The notes under the pieces were generated by a model. It ran no database searches, had not been told where the DNA came from, and saw only the letters and a list, made by a program, of their open reading frames with translations. 64,000 nt of DNA from Bradyrhizobium sp. SZCCHNS1050 (lineage in GTDB: Bacteria; Pseudomonadota; Alphaproteobacteria; Rhizobiales; Xanthobacteraceae): the NCBI RefSeq assembly GCF_032484785.1, contig NZ_JAUETR010000003.1, forward strand, positions 288,490-352,489. The letters run 5' to 3'. Both the position numbers and the translations under genes were made by a program. Shown here piece after piece: positions 1 to 8,926 of this stretch. Within the stretch, counting starts at the first letter, position 1. Each line of letters begins with the position of its first letter.

Positions 1-2481
1 TTGTCGCTTCCGGTCGACGTCAATGCGATCGCCGCCGGCAACATCCTCGAGCTCGATGTCACGCTCACGTTCAGCCGCAATCCGCTGCTGGTCGACCCGG
101 CGGTGGCGGCGTTGCAGGGCGGCACCGGCGTGGCCGCGGCGATCCTGCCGCGTGCCGACGGCGACGGCAATGTATCCTACACGGAGTTCAGCAAGATCGT
201 CGAAACGGTCTTCGTCACCGCCGACTGGTATCTCAAGGTCGGGCAGGGCCTGTCCCGCGACGGTGAGGATGCGGCCGACGGCGCTCAGCAGCTCTGGGCC
301 GTCCGCTTCGGCAAGGCGGCCGGGCAGGGCATCCATTTCAAGCTGGGCACGTCACCGAGCTATTTCGCGCCGAAGCCGATCGCCAAGGCGCTTGCCAGCG
401 GCGATGCGACGATCACGCGCTATGACAGCGGCGACACCGACACGCTGCATCTCGACGGTGTCGATCTGAACCAATGGTTCCAGAGCGCGCTGGATGCCAT
501 CGATCAGTTCCTGTCGGCCGACTACGCGCCGCACGCGTTCATCCTCGACCGGATCGACGGGGTGACCGATCCGCTCAAGGACGGTTCGCTGGGAAGCGTG
601 CTGTCGACCAAGGAATCGCTGGCCGATACGATCAGCCTGAAGACGCTGCCGGTGCTGTCGACCAGCGCGGGCGATCCTTCAACCGGATTCGCCGCCAGCG
701 AGAAGCTGCGCCAGCAGCTGCTCAATCAGCTTGGCGCAGCCTATCGGGCCGGTGCGGCCGTCGTGTTCGGATTGACCGAGGTGACCGGCGGAGGCGATAG
801 CAACCCGGCCGGTCCGCCGAACCTCTACGGTCAGCCGGGCGGCAGCATCAAGGGCGCCGCGGACAATCAGAATTTCACGCTGACGCCGACGCGCGTCCCG
901 CTCGGCGAAGTCTACGATCCCGCCAGCAAGACCTGGTACGATTCGCGGCTGGCCTTCGTGTTCGCCACCAAGAACGTCGTCGACCAGGCCTATGTGCCGC
1001 TCGAGCTCACGCTCTCGCTCACTCATCTCGAATTCGAGCGGCGTACCGTCCCCGGAATCGACGGCTATGTCGATTCGCGATGGCTCGCCTTCGTCAACGG
1101 GCCGTTCAGCTATCCGCTGGGGACGCAGGTCACCAACATTCCCGTGGTCAACCGCGATCTGCCGACGCCGCCGACGGTCTCCGCGCAGCAGGCGCGGCAG
1201 CTCACCGGCGAGGGCACGACCGATCCATCGAAGCTGAATGCCTGGGGTTATTCGTTCGACTACCTCTATCAGCAGGCGGCAGCCGACGCAGTGTCCTGCA
1301 CGATGGAGTTCAACCGGCCGACCGAGCCGACGCTGCGCGGCTCGGCCAGGTTGAGCGGCGAGCCCGACCTGTTCACCGCGCTCGCTCAATTCGTCACCAA
1401 CTATCCGGCGATCCTGCGCGACCTCAACCAGTATCTGGTCGGCATCGATGGCGCTGAGCCGGATCCGGCGACACTGGCCGCCGCGCGCAAGGCGACCGCC
1501 GCCTTTGCGCTGGAGACCAGGCAGATCGCGGATGCCTATGTGCGGGAGACGGTTGGAGCCGCCAAGCTCGCGACGGCGCCCGCGCATGTGATCGTGAAGT
1601 TTCTGTCGACGCTCGACAGCACCAGCGACGGGCACGCGCGCACCAATCTCGTCAACATCACCATCGATGGAACGGCGGCGAGCTGGAATGCGGCGGCCAA
1701 CACGATCTCGAACGGCACCACCACGCTTCCGGCGCCTGCGATCGCGATTGCACCCGAGCTCTATACGCCCCAGGCCGTGCCTCCGGCAGAGCTGCCCGTC
1801 GGCGTGCAGATCGCCTACGTCTATGCGCGTCAGGTCGACGGCAAGACGGTTTATCTTGGCGAAGAGGAGGCACGTGGGTTGCCGGCCCGAACCGTTTCGA
1901 TCGCTCCGCTCGACGTGCTGCTATACCAGAGCGGCTGGGCGTCGGTGTTCGTGCAGCGCAATCTCGCGCTGTTCCCGCTGGCAGATCTCAAGACCACCAG
2001 CACCAACCCGGCGTTCCTGTTCCAGACGCCGGAGGTGCGGTTTGCGTCCACGGTGGTTCCGCAGCTGAACTACACGGCGTTCTCGCTCGACGCGATGTCG
2101 GGGGCGACCGGTGACCTCGATGCGCGCCTGACGACGTTCTTCGCGGGGCTCTATGCCGGCGGCAATGGCGGCACCAGCGACGAGGTCGCGATGCAGGGCA
2201 TGTACAGCTATGAGATCGTGGCCGGCCAGCCGTCGATCCCGCGCGTACGGCTGCCGATCAACCTGCTGACGCCGACCCCGTCAGCGGTCGATCCGGGCGT
2301 GAAGCCGCCCTTCGTGGCCCCGTTCGCGCAGATGATCGATACGTGGCGGGCGACGACGAAGCCAACGACGTCGGGCCGTGCCCGCGTCGAGATCGAGCTG
2401 AAGGTCTTCGGTGGGGTCGGCGATGCGACGCAGCCGTTGATCCAGGTCGGCCGGCTCACTCACGAGGTCACGACCGCTTGA
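1..2481 (+). CDS. Large orphan protein of unknown function (5' end possibly cut)
   Basis: An open frame of 826 codons begins at the first base of the window (TTG) and ends with TGA, so the true start may lie upstream. The composition is soluble, rich in Ala, Thr and Asp. I see no signal peptide, no membrane segment and no catalytic motif I can name. Conserved-looking stretches include a Gly/Pro-rich segment near residues 263-285 and a WLAFVNGPFSYPLG stretch near 361. Codon use is strongly GC3-biased throughout, which supports a real gene. No operon partner is visible; the next feature is a tRNA on the other strand. I do not recognise the family and assign no function. Confidence 0.7.
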   Translation: MSLPVDVNAIAAGNILELDVTLTFSRNPLLVDPAVAALQGGTGVAAAILPRADGDGNVSYTEFSKIVETVFVTADWYLKVGQGLSRDGEDAADGAQQLWAVRFGKAAGQGIHFKLGTSPSYFAPKPIAKALASGDATITRYDSGDTDTLHLDGVDLNQWFQSALDAIDQFLSADYAPHAFILDRIDGVTDPLKDGSLGSVLSTKESLADTISLKTLPVLSTSAGDPSTGFAASEKLRQQLLNQLGAAYRAGAAVVFGLTEVTGGGDSNPAGPPNLYGQPGGSIKGAADNQNFTLTPTRVPLGEVYDPASKTWYDSRLAFVFATKNVVDQAYVPLELTLSLTHLEFERRTVPGIDGYVDSRWLAFVNGPFSYPLGTQVTNIPVVNRDLPTPPTVSAQQARQLTGEGTTDPSKLNAWGYSFDYLYQQAAADAVSCTMEFNRPTEPTLRGSARLSGEPDLFTALAQFVTNYPAILRDLNQYLVGIDGAEPDPATLAAARKATAAFALETRQIADAYVRETVGAAKLATAPAHVIVKFLSTLDSTSDGHARTNLVNITIDGTAASWNAAANTISNGTTTLPAPAIAIAPELYTPQAVPPAELPVGVQIAYVYARQVDGKTVYLGEEEARGLPARTVSIAPLDVLLYQSGWASVFVQRNLALFPLADLKTTSTNPAFLFQTPEVRFASTVVPQLNYTAFSLDAMSGATGDLDARLTTFFAGLYAGGNGGTSDEVAMQGMYSYEIVAGQPSIPRVRLPINLLTPTPSAVDPGVKPPFVAPFAQMIDTWRATTKPTTSGRARVEIELKVFGGVGDATQPLIQVGRLTHEVTTA

Positions 2482-2594
2482 GGCCGTCGGTCCCGGCATC
2501 GAGACTGCGGCGGTCGCCGGAGATGATCTCGACATGCCGCCCGCAGCGTCGGGTGGTACGGGCTCAAGGGTCGAGTGCTGGGTCGGGTGATGAC

Positions 2595-2671
2595 TGGCGC
2601 GCTCGGAGAGATTCGAACTCCCGACCCTCGGAATCGAAATCCGATGCTCTATCCAGCTGAGCTACGAGCGC
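2595..2671 (-). tRNA. tRNA-Arg (anticodon TCG)
   Basis: Read on the minus strand, this forms a complete cloverleaf. The acceptor arms GCGCTCG and CGAGCGC pair perfectly, a D-arm contains AGCTGGATAGAGC, and a T-arm contains GTTCGAATC. The anticodon stem TCGGA/TCCGA closes the seven-base loop TTTCGAT, giving anticodon TCG, which reads CGA (Arg). The discriminator base is G, and the 3' CCA is encoded in the DNA at 2595-2597. Length is 77 nt including CCA. Confidence 0.95.
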
Positions 2672-2787
2672 GCGATGCGGGCCAAATCTCCCGCGTCACC
2701 GGGATACCAGACTTGGATGGCCAAGGCCAGCCTCCGCAGGACATGAACGGTCGTGCGCCGAAGCTGGCGGGGCGTCCATGGATGGCG

Positions 2788-3048
2788 TCAGAAGCAGGGA
2801 TGCCGGCGTCGGTCCTGGCCGATATAGGCCGCCGAGCTCTGGTAGCAGTGGTTGGTGGAAGGACCGTCATAGAACGCAAAGGTGCCGGGCAGCGGGCCGG
2901 GGCCATAATTGTGCAGAAAGCTGATGGCGTAGGGCAGCCCGTGGTGGTGGCGATGATGCCGATGATGGCTGCGCGCCTCGGACGTGGCCGGCACCAGGGC
3001 GGCAATTGACACGATCAAGGCGGCGGCGAGGGATGCGAGCTTGCTCAT
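2788..3048 (-). CDS. Small exported histidine-rich protein
   Basis: An 86-residue protein with a clear Sec signal peptide (residues 1 to about 25, hydrophobic core LASLAAALIVSIAALVPA, then TSEA). A basic His-rich stretch follows (SHHRHHRHHHG) and then a short C-terminal part with two cysteines. The ATG is preceded by a purine-rich GGAGAAG. The His cluster could bind a metal ion in the periplasm, but this is inference from composition only. It stands alone between tRNA-Arg and the next gene. Family not recognised. Confidence 0.7.
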   Translation of the reverse strand: MSKLASLAAALIVSIAALVPATSEARSHHRHHRHHHGLPYAISFLHNYGPGPLPGTFAFYDGPSTNHCYQSSAAYIGQDRRRHPCF

Positions 3049-3269
3049 GACTTTTCTTCTCCGGAAAACGACGTCAAGGCCGGCCGTCTGGCTGATAGCC
3101 TAACGCGGAAGTGGCGGAAAGGGTGCGCAAAAGGCGATAACCCGTCAAAATTTTGGCCTTTTCCGCGTGCTTAAGAAGATCATGACAAGGTCCGGCAAGT
3201 GCCGTCGTGCATTGGGCCCGAGCCGTTGTCGCGACAGCGCCAGAAAAGACCGGGTTTGCCGTCCGATCC

Positions 3270-3713
3270 ATGAATCGCCTGATCCCAAGCGTCGTGCTCC
3301 TGCTGGTCGCCGCTAGCCCGGCGTGTGCGGATTTGCACATTACGCGCGACCATGGTGGCTACATCGAAGAGTACAAGGCCAAGTACAGGCACGTCAGGGA
3401 AACGCGTCAGCGCGTCATCATCGACGGCATCTGCAATTCCGCCTGCACGCTCGTCTTCGGCTTCGTGCCGCTCAACAGGATCTGCGTCACGCCGAGGGCC
3501 AGCCTCGGCTTCCACCAGGCCTATTACGACAAGGCGTTCACGTTCGGCATCAAGGTCACCAGCATGGAGGGGACGTCCGAGCTGATGTCCTATTACCCCG
3601 ATTCGGTGAAGGACTGGATCCGGCGCAACGGCGGGCTCACCACCGAGATGAAGCGGATCAAGAACGGCATCGAGCTCTGGAAGATCGTCGACCCCTGTCC
3701 CGACGTCTGGTGA
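3270..3713 (+). CDS. Exported ClpP/crotonase-fold-like periplasmic protein
   Basis: A 147-residue protein with a signal peptide (MNRLIPSVVLLLVAASPACA). After it comes an RVIIDGICNSACTLVFG motif resembling the G-x-C-x-S-A-C core of COG3904-type predicted periplasmic proteins with a ClpP-like fold. A GFHQAYYD stretch follows in the expected place for the next core strand and helix. If the family assignment holds, the Ser of SAC and the His of FHQ are the candidate active residues. An upstream in-frame GTG at 3207 would put a long basic extension before the signal peptide, so I prefer ATG 3270. A near copy of the TGTCGC-N4-GCGACA palindrome (3227-3242) lies just upstream. Confidence 0.75.
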   Translation: MNRLIPSVVLLLVAASPACADLHITRDHGGYIEEYKAKYRHVRETRQRVIIDGICNSACTLVFGFVPLNRICVTPRASLGFHQAYYDKAFTFGIKVTSMEGTSELMSYYPDSVKDWIRRNGGLTTEMKRIKNGIELWKIVDPCPDVW

Positions 3714-3858
3714 GGGCACCGCCCGCACAGAATCTCTGTCCCAGCAGACCTCTGCCGGCAATCCGATCGCAAGCCGGCCCGGCGTCCGCGAGGCATCACC
3801 GGTCGCTGCGTCGCGCCGCGGATGCCAGGTCCCGGCTCCCAACCGCACGGCGACAAAC

Positions 3859-3908
3859 GAAACAATCCAGCGCCAGATCGTCCCCACTACCGGGCACTGG
3901 ATTGTTTC
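3859..3908. terminator. 12-bp perfect inverted repeat between convergent genes
   Basis: GAAACAATCCAG (3859-3870) is exactly repeated in inverted orientation (3897-3908), separated by 26 bases. It sits between two convergent genes and ends in a short T-rich run (ATTGTTTC), so it could act as a transcription stop in one or both directions. The long loop is atypical for a strong intrinsic terminator. Confidence 0.45.
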
Positions 3909-3962
3909 GCCAAGACCATCAGCGAAGGTGACGAGTCGCCTTCGGTCCCGAGCCAGGCAGAA

Positions 3963-4256
3963 TCAGCGCTTGGCCTTCTTCGTCTTCTTCGCCGCTTTCT
4001 TGGTGGCCTTCTTGGCCGTCTTCTTCGCAGCTTTCTTGGCCGCCTTCTTCACGGTCTTCTTGGCGGACTTCTTGGTCGCGACCTTCTTGGCCTTGGCGGC
4101 GGCCCGCTTGGGTGCAGCCCTCTTGGAGGTCTTCTTCGCGGTCTTCTTGGCCGCTCGTCGGGCCTTAGGCGCCGTCGTGATCACCGGATCCTTCGGCACC
4201 TCGGCGGGCATGCTGGTCTCGGTCGCGGTCGGATCAGAGAGTGGAGTGTCGTCCAT
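3963..4256 (-). CDS. Histone H1-like Lys/Ala-rich protein
   Basis: A protein of about 97 residues from ATG 4256. A short acidic N-terminus (MDDTPLSD) is followed by about 60 residues of tandem KKxAKK/AAKK repeats, typical of bacterial histone H1-like (HU-tail-like) proteins that coat DNA non-specifically. The open frame extends to 4328, but the 24 extra residues are unlike the family and abut the photolyase stop codon, so I choose the internal ATG. It lies directly downstream of the photolyase gene on the same strand. A role in nucleoid protection is inference from composition. The repeat makes length variation between strains likely. Confidence 0.75.
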   Translation of the reverse strand: MDDTPLSDPTATETSMPAEVPKDPVITTAPKARRAAKKTAKKTSKRAAPKRAAAKAKKVATKKSAKKTVKKAAKKAAKKTAKKATKKAAKKTKKAKR

Positions 4257-4328
4257 ATCGGGTCCCCCGATTTGTTGGAAACCCTGCGACGATAGCTGGA
4301 TTCTCTGTACTGTCAAAGCGCGCCCCAA

Positions 4329-5774
4329 CTAATCACTTGTGCGCAAGCTTGCGTAGGCTGCCAGCGCGCGCTCCCGCCCGGGCTTGTGATCCACGATCGG
4401 CGCCGGGTAGGTGCGGCCGAGTTCAACCCCGGCCTCGGCGAGCTCGAGCGGCTTCGCCGCCCAGGGCTGGTGGATCAGCGTGGCCGGCAGGCGCGCCAGC
4501 TCCGGCACCCAGCGGCGGACATAGGTCCCGCGAGAATCGAATTTTTCGCCCTGCAGCACGGGATTGAAGACGCGGAAGTAGGGCGCGGCGTCGGCGCCCG
4601 ATCCCGCAACCCATTGCCAACTTGCCGGATTGCTGCCCGGGTCGGCGTCGACCAGCGTGTCCCAGAACCACTGTTCGCCGAGCCGCCAGTCGATCAGAAG
4701 GTGCTTCACGAGCAGCGAGGCGACCACCATGCGGACGCGGTTGTGCATGCTCCCGGTATGCCAGAGCTCGCGCATCCCGGCATCGACGATCGGATAACCG
4801 GTTCGCCCGCGCTGCCAGGCCTGCAGCGCTGAATGATCCTGCGCCCAGGGAAAGGCATCGAAGGCCGGCTGCAGATTGCTGGTTGCGAGGTCGGGATTGT
4901 TGTAGAGCAGGTGGCGGCTGAACTCGCGCCAGCCGAGCTCACTCAGGAACTTGTCGATGCCGGCGGCGGAAGCTGGACGCTCGGCGGCGGCAAATCGCGC
5001 CGCATGCCAGACCTGGCGCGGGCTGATCTCGCCGAAACGCAGATGCGGCGACAGCCGGGAGGTCGCCTCGATGTCGGGCCGGTCGCGATCGGCGGCATAG
5101 GTCTGCACGGCCGTTTCGAGAAAGCTGGCGAGGCGCGCCTGTGCCGCGCGCTCGCCGGCTTGCCATGACGCTCGCAGGCCGCCGGCCCAGTCGGGCTTGC
5201 GCGGCTCGAGCGCGAGCTCACCGATCGGCAAGCTTGCGCCGCCGGGGGCGTGCGACAGCCGGGCCGGCCGCGGCAGTGGCTTCGGCGGATCACCCAGAGC
5301 GAGCACACGCTTCCAGAACGGTGTGAACACGCGCGGGCCGCGCCCATCCTTGCCGCGCAACTCGGCCGGATCGACCAGAAGGTCATCGGGAAACACGCGT
5401 GAAGAGACGCCGATCTCGGCGAGCGCTGCTTCGACGCGGGCAGCCACGGCGCGGGGGCCGGCCTGCGCGACATCGTTCCAATACACCGCGCTGGCCCTGG
5501 TTTGGCGCGCCAGCTCGCCGAGCACCTTGGCCGCGGAGCCGCGCCGGATCACGAGCTCGGCGCCGAGCGCATGTAGTTCGGCCTGGAGTGCACGCAACGA
5601 TTGCGCGAGCCACCAGCGCGCCGCGCCGCCGAGCGGACGCAACCCAGGGCTTTCCTGATCGTGGACGTAACTACAAACGATCCGCGTGCCCGACTTCGCT
5701 GCTTCATGCAACGCGGGGTGGTCGGACAGCCGCAGGCTCTCGCGAAACCATACGATGATGGGGGAGGAGGACAT
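4329..5774 (-). CDS. phrB: Deoxyribodipyrimidine photolyase (CPD photolyase)
   Basis: A 481-residue class I photolyase/cryptochrome-family flavoprotein that uses blue light to split cyclobutane pyrimidine dimers. It has an N-terminal antenna domain (WFRESLRLSDHPALHEA at the start) and a C-terminal FAD domain. The FAD domain has TSRLSPHLRFGEISPRQVW, ELGWREFSRHLLYNNP, GYPIVDAGMRELWHTGSMHNRVRM and WFWDTLVDADPGSNPASWQWVAGSG-type blocks, which together are diagnostic. Length matches the family. The start ATG at 5774 gives the canonical N-terminus. It probably shares a transcript with the downstream histone-like gene. Confidence 0.95.
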   Translation of the reverse strand: MSSSPIIVWFRESLRLSDHPALHEAAKSGTRIVCSYVHDQESPGLRPLGGAARWWLAQSLRALQAELHALGAELVIRRGSAAKVLGELARQTRASAVYWNDVAQAGPRAVAARVEAALAEIGVSSRVFPDDLLVDPAELRGKDGRGPRVFTPFWKRVLALGDPPKPLPRPARLSHAPGGASLPIGELALEPRKPDWAGGLRASWQAGERAAQARLASFLETAVQTYAADRDRPDIEATSRLSPHLRFGEISPRQVWHAARFAAAERPASAAGIDKFLSELGWREFSRHLLYNNPDLATSNLQPAFDAFPWAQDHSALQAWQRGRTGYPIVDAGMRELWHTGSMHNRVRMVVASLLVKHLLIDWRLGEQWFWDTLVDADPGSNPASWQWVAGSGADAAPYFRVFNPVLQGEKFDSRGTYVRRWVPELARLPATLIHQPWAAKPLELAEAGVELGRTYPAPIVDHKPGRERALAAYASLRTSD

Positions 5775-5899
5775 GATCGGGTATCTTATTGCCGTCTTTA
5801 TCGAGAGTTCCGGTATTCTACGCTCCGGAAAATAACCGCTTTGAAACCAACTACGGGCAGTTTGAGATTCAGTTGCAGTTCCCCTGGAAGGTTTATCTC

Positions 5900-7603
5900 G
5901 TGTCCGTCAAATTGAAGCTCGGCACCAAGGCGCTGATCGGCGCCGTTGTCGTGATCGCTCTGAACACAGCTCTCGTGGTCGGCGCGGCGTACTGGTCGCT
6001 GTCCTCCGATTTCACGGATCGTGCCAAACGCGACATCGAAGGCAATCTGCGCACCTTCGCGCTGACGTTCACCGAAACGTTCGGCGACGCGAAAGTCAGC
6101 GTGCAGAACGGCGTCGTTACGCGCATCGAGATTCCGGCGATTCCCGAGATCAAGGATCACGCGATCGTCGATCGCGCGGTGTCCTATGTCGGCGGCAGCG
6201 CCACGCTGTTCGTGGTTGATGACAGCGGCCAGTTCGTCCGCCGTTCGACCAATGTGAAGAAGGAGAATGGCGACCGCGCCGTGGGCACCCAGCTTGCCGC
6301 GGATCATCCGGCGCAGGCGCTGCTGCGCCGCGGCGAGGCCTACAAGGGCCCCGCGACGCTGTTCGGCAAGTCGTTCATGACCGCTTATTTTCCTGTCACC
6401 AATCCGGCTGGAAAGGTGATCGGCATTCTCTATGTCGGCGTGCCCATGGCCGAGCTCGACGCCATGCTGTCGCAGGCGATGCGGACCATGGTCGTCGCCG
6501 CTGCGATCGCCGCGCTGCTGGTGCTCGGCTTGACCATGCTGGCGGTACGCCGCGTCACCAAGCCTCTCGCCGCGGTGACCGATGCGCTCACCGCCATCGC
6601 CGAGGGCCGCGAGGACGTTGCGATCAAGTCCGATGACCGCAGCGACGAGATCGGTGAGATCGCCCGCAGCCTGGTCGTGTTCCGCAGTGCCGCGAGCGAG
6701 CGGCGCCGGATGCGCGAGGAGCAGACCGCTGCGGCCGCAGCGGCTGTCGAGCAGTGCAAGGCCGAGCTGCAGCGTTTCGTCGATTCGTTCCAGGCCAGCA
6801 TCGGCGGCATCATCGAGAACGTCTTGACCTCGTCGGGCGAGTTCGAGCGCGAGGCGCGCCAGCTCACCCAGACGGCGCGCACCACCGCCGACCTGTCCGG
6901 CCACTCGGCCGGCGCGTCGGAGACCGCATCCGAGCACGTCCGCACTGCGGCTGCTGCATCGGACGAGCTGTCCGGCTCGATCGCCGAGATCATCCGCCGC
7001 GTGCAGGAGTCCAACGCCATCGCCGCTGAGGCGGTCAACCAGGCGACCGCGACCGACCAGCGCATCAAGGAGCTGTCCGACGCCGGCAACCGCATCGGCG
7101 ACGTCGTCAAGCTGATCACCTCGATCGCCGAGCAGACCAACCTGCTGGCGCTCAACGCCACCATCGAGGCCGCCCGTGCCGGTGATGCCGGCCGCGGCTT
7201 CGCGGTGGTCGCTCAGGAGGTCAAGACCCTGGCCGGCCAGACTGCCAAGGCGACGGAGGAGATCTCCAGCCAGATCGCCAACATGCAGACCGTGACCCAG
7301 GAATCGGTCGACGCCATCAAGGCGATCGGCTCGACCATCGAGCGCATCAACGGGATCGCCGCCTCGATCTCCGCCGCCGTCGAACAGCAGCGCGCCGCTA
7401 CGCAGAACATCACCCAGAGCGTCCGCTCGGCCGCAACCGGCACCGCAGAGGTCGTCGAGAACATCCGCAGCGCGGCGCGCGGGGCAGGCGAGACCGGCGA
7501 AAGCTCCAACCGGATGTTCGCCTCGGCCCAGGCGCTGTCCGGCGAGAGCCTGCGGCTGAAGGCCGAGGTGCAGAAGTTCCTCGACGGCATGCGCGCGGCC
7601 TGA
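5900..7603 (+). CDS. Methyl-accepting chemotaxis protein with periplasmic Cache-type sensor
   Basis: About 567 residues from GTG 5900, which has GGAAGG eight bases upstream; the open frame reaches back to 5789 but without a comparable ribosome site. Order of parts: TM1 near residues 8-30; a periplasmic ligand domain of about 150 residues of single-Cache type ([25 protein letters not shown] near its end); TM2 near 195-215; a HAMP linker ([20 protein letters not shown]); then the cytoplasmic coiled-coil signalling domain with the conserved hairpin tip ([16 protein letters not shown]...[13 protein letters not shown]). It signals through CheA/CheW. No che genes are nearby. The C-terminus has no CheR-tethering pentapeptide. 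Confidence 0.93.
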   Translation: MSVKLKLGTKALIGAVVVIALNTALVVGAAYWSLSSDFTDRAKRDIEGNLRTFALTFTETFGDAKVSVQNGVVTRIEIPAIPEIKDHAIVDRAVSYVGGSATLFVVDDSGQFVRRSTNVKKENGDRAVGTQLAADHPAQALLRRGEAYKGPATLFGKSFMTAYFPVTNPAGKVIGILYVGVPMAELDAMLSQAMRTMVVAAAIAALLVLGLTMLAVRRVTKPLAAVTDALTAIAEGREDVAIKSDDRSDEIGEIARSLVVFRSAASERRRMREEQTAAAAAAVEQCKAELQRFVDSFQASIGGIIENVLTSSGEFEREARQLTQTARTTADLSGHSAGASETASEHVRTAAAASDELSGSIAEIIRRVQESNAIAAEAVNQATATDQRIKELSDAGNRIGDVVKLITSIAEQTNLLALNATIEAARAGDAGRGFAVVAQEVKTLAGQTAKATEEISSQIANMQTVTQESVDAIKAIGSTIERINGIAASISAAVEQQRAATQNITQSVRSAATGTAEVVENIRSAARGAGETGESSNRMFASAQALSGESLRLKAEVQKFLDGMRAA

Positions 7604-7612
7604 CACGGCTGC

Positions 7613-7760
7613 TCACCCGTAGAGCAATCGTGGCAGGATGGTCACGATGCCCGGAAACAGCGTGAGCAGAAGCACGAAGCCGATCATGATGACGAGGTAG
7701 GGGGCGGTCCCGCGCGCGATGTAGCCGAGACCGTCCTCCGTCAGGCCCAGGATCACGAAC
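7613..7760 (-). pseudogene. Remnant of TRAP transporter large permease (DctM) C-terminus
   Basis: The minus strand encodes about 45 residues (TEDGLGYIARGTAPYLVIMI, then a hydrophobic helix with FPGIVTILP, ending LLYG and a stop). This resembles the last transmembrane helix and terminus of DctM/TRAP-T large permeases. Nothing upstream in the same frame continues the protein; the sequence runs within about 100 bp into the dispersed repeat at 7850. I read this as the tail of a truncated transporter gene, perhaps broken by insertion of or recombination at the repeat. Recognition is from the C-terminal motif only. Confidence 0.55.
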
Positions 7761-7849
7761 AGTGCCCGGGACGACAACAGAGATCTGCGCAAGCGTCTCA
7801 AGACATGACCTCGCATTCCCGCGGCATGAGCAGCCCGAGTTCTGCGGCC

Positions 7850-8260
7850 TGTTTACCCTCCGCAAAACGAGAGGGCGCAGGGAATGCCGGGTGAAGGCCT
7901 CACCCATGGCCCGCCTGCGAAAAAAATGCAGGCGGCAGGTACCACAGGCAAAGCCGATCAACCGGCATTCCCTGCGCGATGTCTTCACGCTTATACGCAG
8001 TCTCCCTGGTGCGCCGAGCGTGTTGGCCACCATGATCCGCGCGGCGCGTTAGCGCCGTCGCGAACGTGACACCAGCTTCGGGGTGTCAGGACGCTGCGAC
8101 TTCACGTCCGCGATCATGCCGGTCGTCTGCGCGAAACGCGCGTCCGGCATGGTTCGCGGCCACCGCATCCCGCACCGACGTTCGTGACGACGCGTACGTC
8201 CCTCTGCATGGGGCAGGACGACGCGGATCATACACGATTTACGAGAAAACGAAAGAGAAG
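7850..8260. repeat. Dispersed multi-hairpin repeat element, copy 1
   Basis: About 400 bp shared with 37768-38175. Visible structure: a perfect 16-bp inverted repeat (7875-7890 with 7962-7977, GCGCAGGGAATGCCGG and its complement). Nested inside it is an 8-bp hairpin CCGCCTGC-GAAAAAAAT-GCAGGCGG, and a further hairpin TGACACC/GGTGTCA lies at 8067-8088. The shared 3' block includes CTTCACGTCCGC and GGCCACCGCATCCC. The open frames inside translate to THGPPAKKMQAAGTTG-type peptides, which are spurious. I infer a non-coding dispersed element typical of Bradyrhizobium. Confidence 0.8.
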
Positions 8261-8304
8261 AATTCGGCCTTTTCGAAATTGGCCGGGCGACCTCCCGGCG
8301 ACGG

Positions 8305-8814
8305 TCAGGCGTGATTGCTGTCTCCGCGGCCAGGCTCGATCTTCTGATCCGGTCTCTGCAGGGCCGCATACACGGCGCCCAGCACGACGCTATACGCCTC
8401 GACCATCGCCAGCGAAAGCAGCGCCGGGCCGGCGCCCAGGCCGAGCGACGTTGCGAACGGTCCAAGGCCGATGGCGGGAAACAACCCGATTCCGAGCAGC
8501 AGCCAGCCGGCAAGCCCGAGCAGGAAGCCTTTGGCGACACCGCTGCCGCCGGGCAGGCGGTGGAAGAAGCGCCCGAACAGCAGGCCGATCAGGAAGGCTC
8601 CGTTGAGCTGCGAGAGCAACCACAGCGGCGCCCCATCATGCATCGCTCGGGCGAACAGGGGCGAGAGCGTGTCGAGAAGCGCCGTGGCGGGATCGAACTG
8701 CGGCAACAGGTGAAGCCCGCTCTTGAGCTCCATCAGGCCGATATGCGCCAGCGTCCCGCAGCCCGATGCGACCGTCGATGTCCATATCCAGCGATAGCTG
8801 CGTATCGTTGTCAT
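8305..8814 (-). CDS. Small integral membrane protein of unknown function
   Basis: About 169 residues from the ATG at 8814. Four hydrophobic segments are visible: IWTSTVASGCGTLAHIGLM; LWLLSQLNGAFLIGLLFG; GFLLGLAGWLLLGIGLFPAIGLG; and LLSLAMVEAYSVVLGAVYAAL. The last two flank a Gly-rich loop. The frame stays open to 9306, but that part is antisense to the neighbouring Spy-like gene. GAGGAG directly abuts the ATG, which is closer than usual, so the start is uncertain. It is divergent from the Spy-like gene with about 110 bp between the two starts. Family not recognised. Confidence 0.65.
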   Translation of the reverse strand: MTTIRSYRWIWTSTVASGCGTLAHIGLMELKSGLHLLPQFDPATALLDTLSPLFARAMHDGAPLWLLSQLNGAFLIGLLFGRFFHRLPGGSGVAKGFLLGLAGWLLLGIGLFPAIGLGPFATSLGLGAGPALLSLAMVEAYSVVLGAVYAALQRPDQKIEPGRGDSNHA

Positions 8815-8926
8815 CTCCTCAGTTCGCCATGGCTCTGCAGTGATCCGTTGATCTTGCTCAAGCACGAAAGCTCGCCGCGCGCTTAGTTTGCGCAAACTCA
8901 TCGGTGCCACGTCAAGGAGTTCTGCC

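Noticed and set aside
2649-3009. Frames over the tRNA-Arg flank on both strands
   Set aside because: The plus frame crosses the tRNA and is antisense to the His-rich exported protein; the minus frame of 118 codons is out of frame with it.
5798-7606. Minus-strand frame of 602 codons
   Set aside because: Shadow of the chemoreceptor gene; composition of Leu, Gly, Arg and Asp repeats only.
7762-8069. Small frames giving GPPAKKMQAAGTTG-type peptides (also 37534-38103)
   Set aside because: These are translations of the dispersed repeat. The two copies diverge as structured nucleic acid, not as protein.
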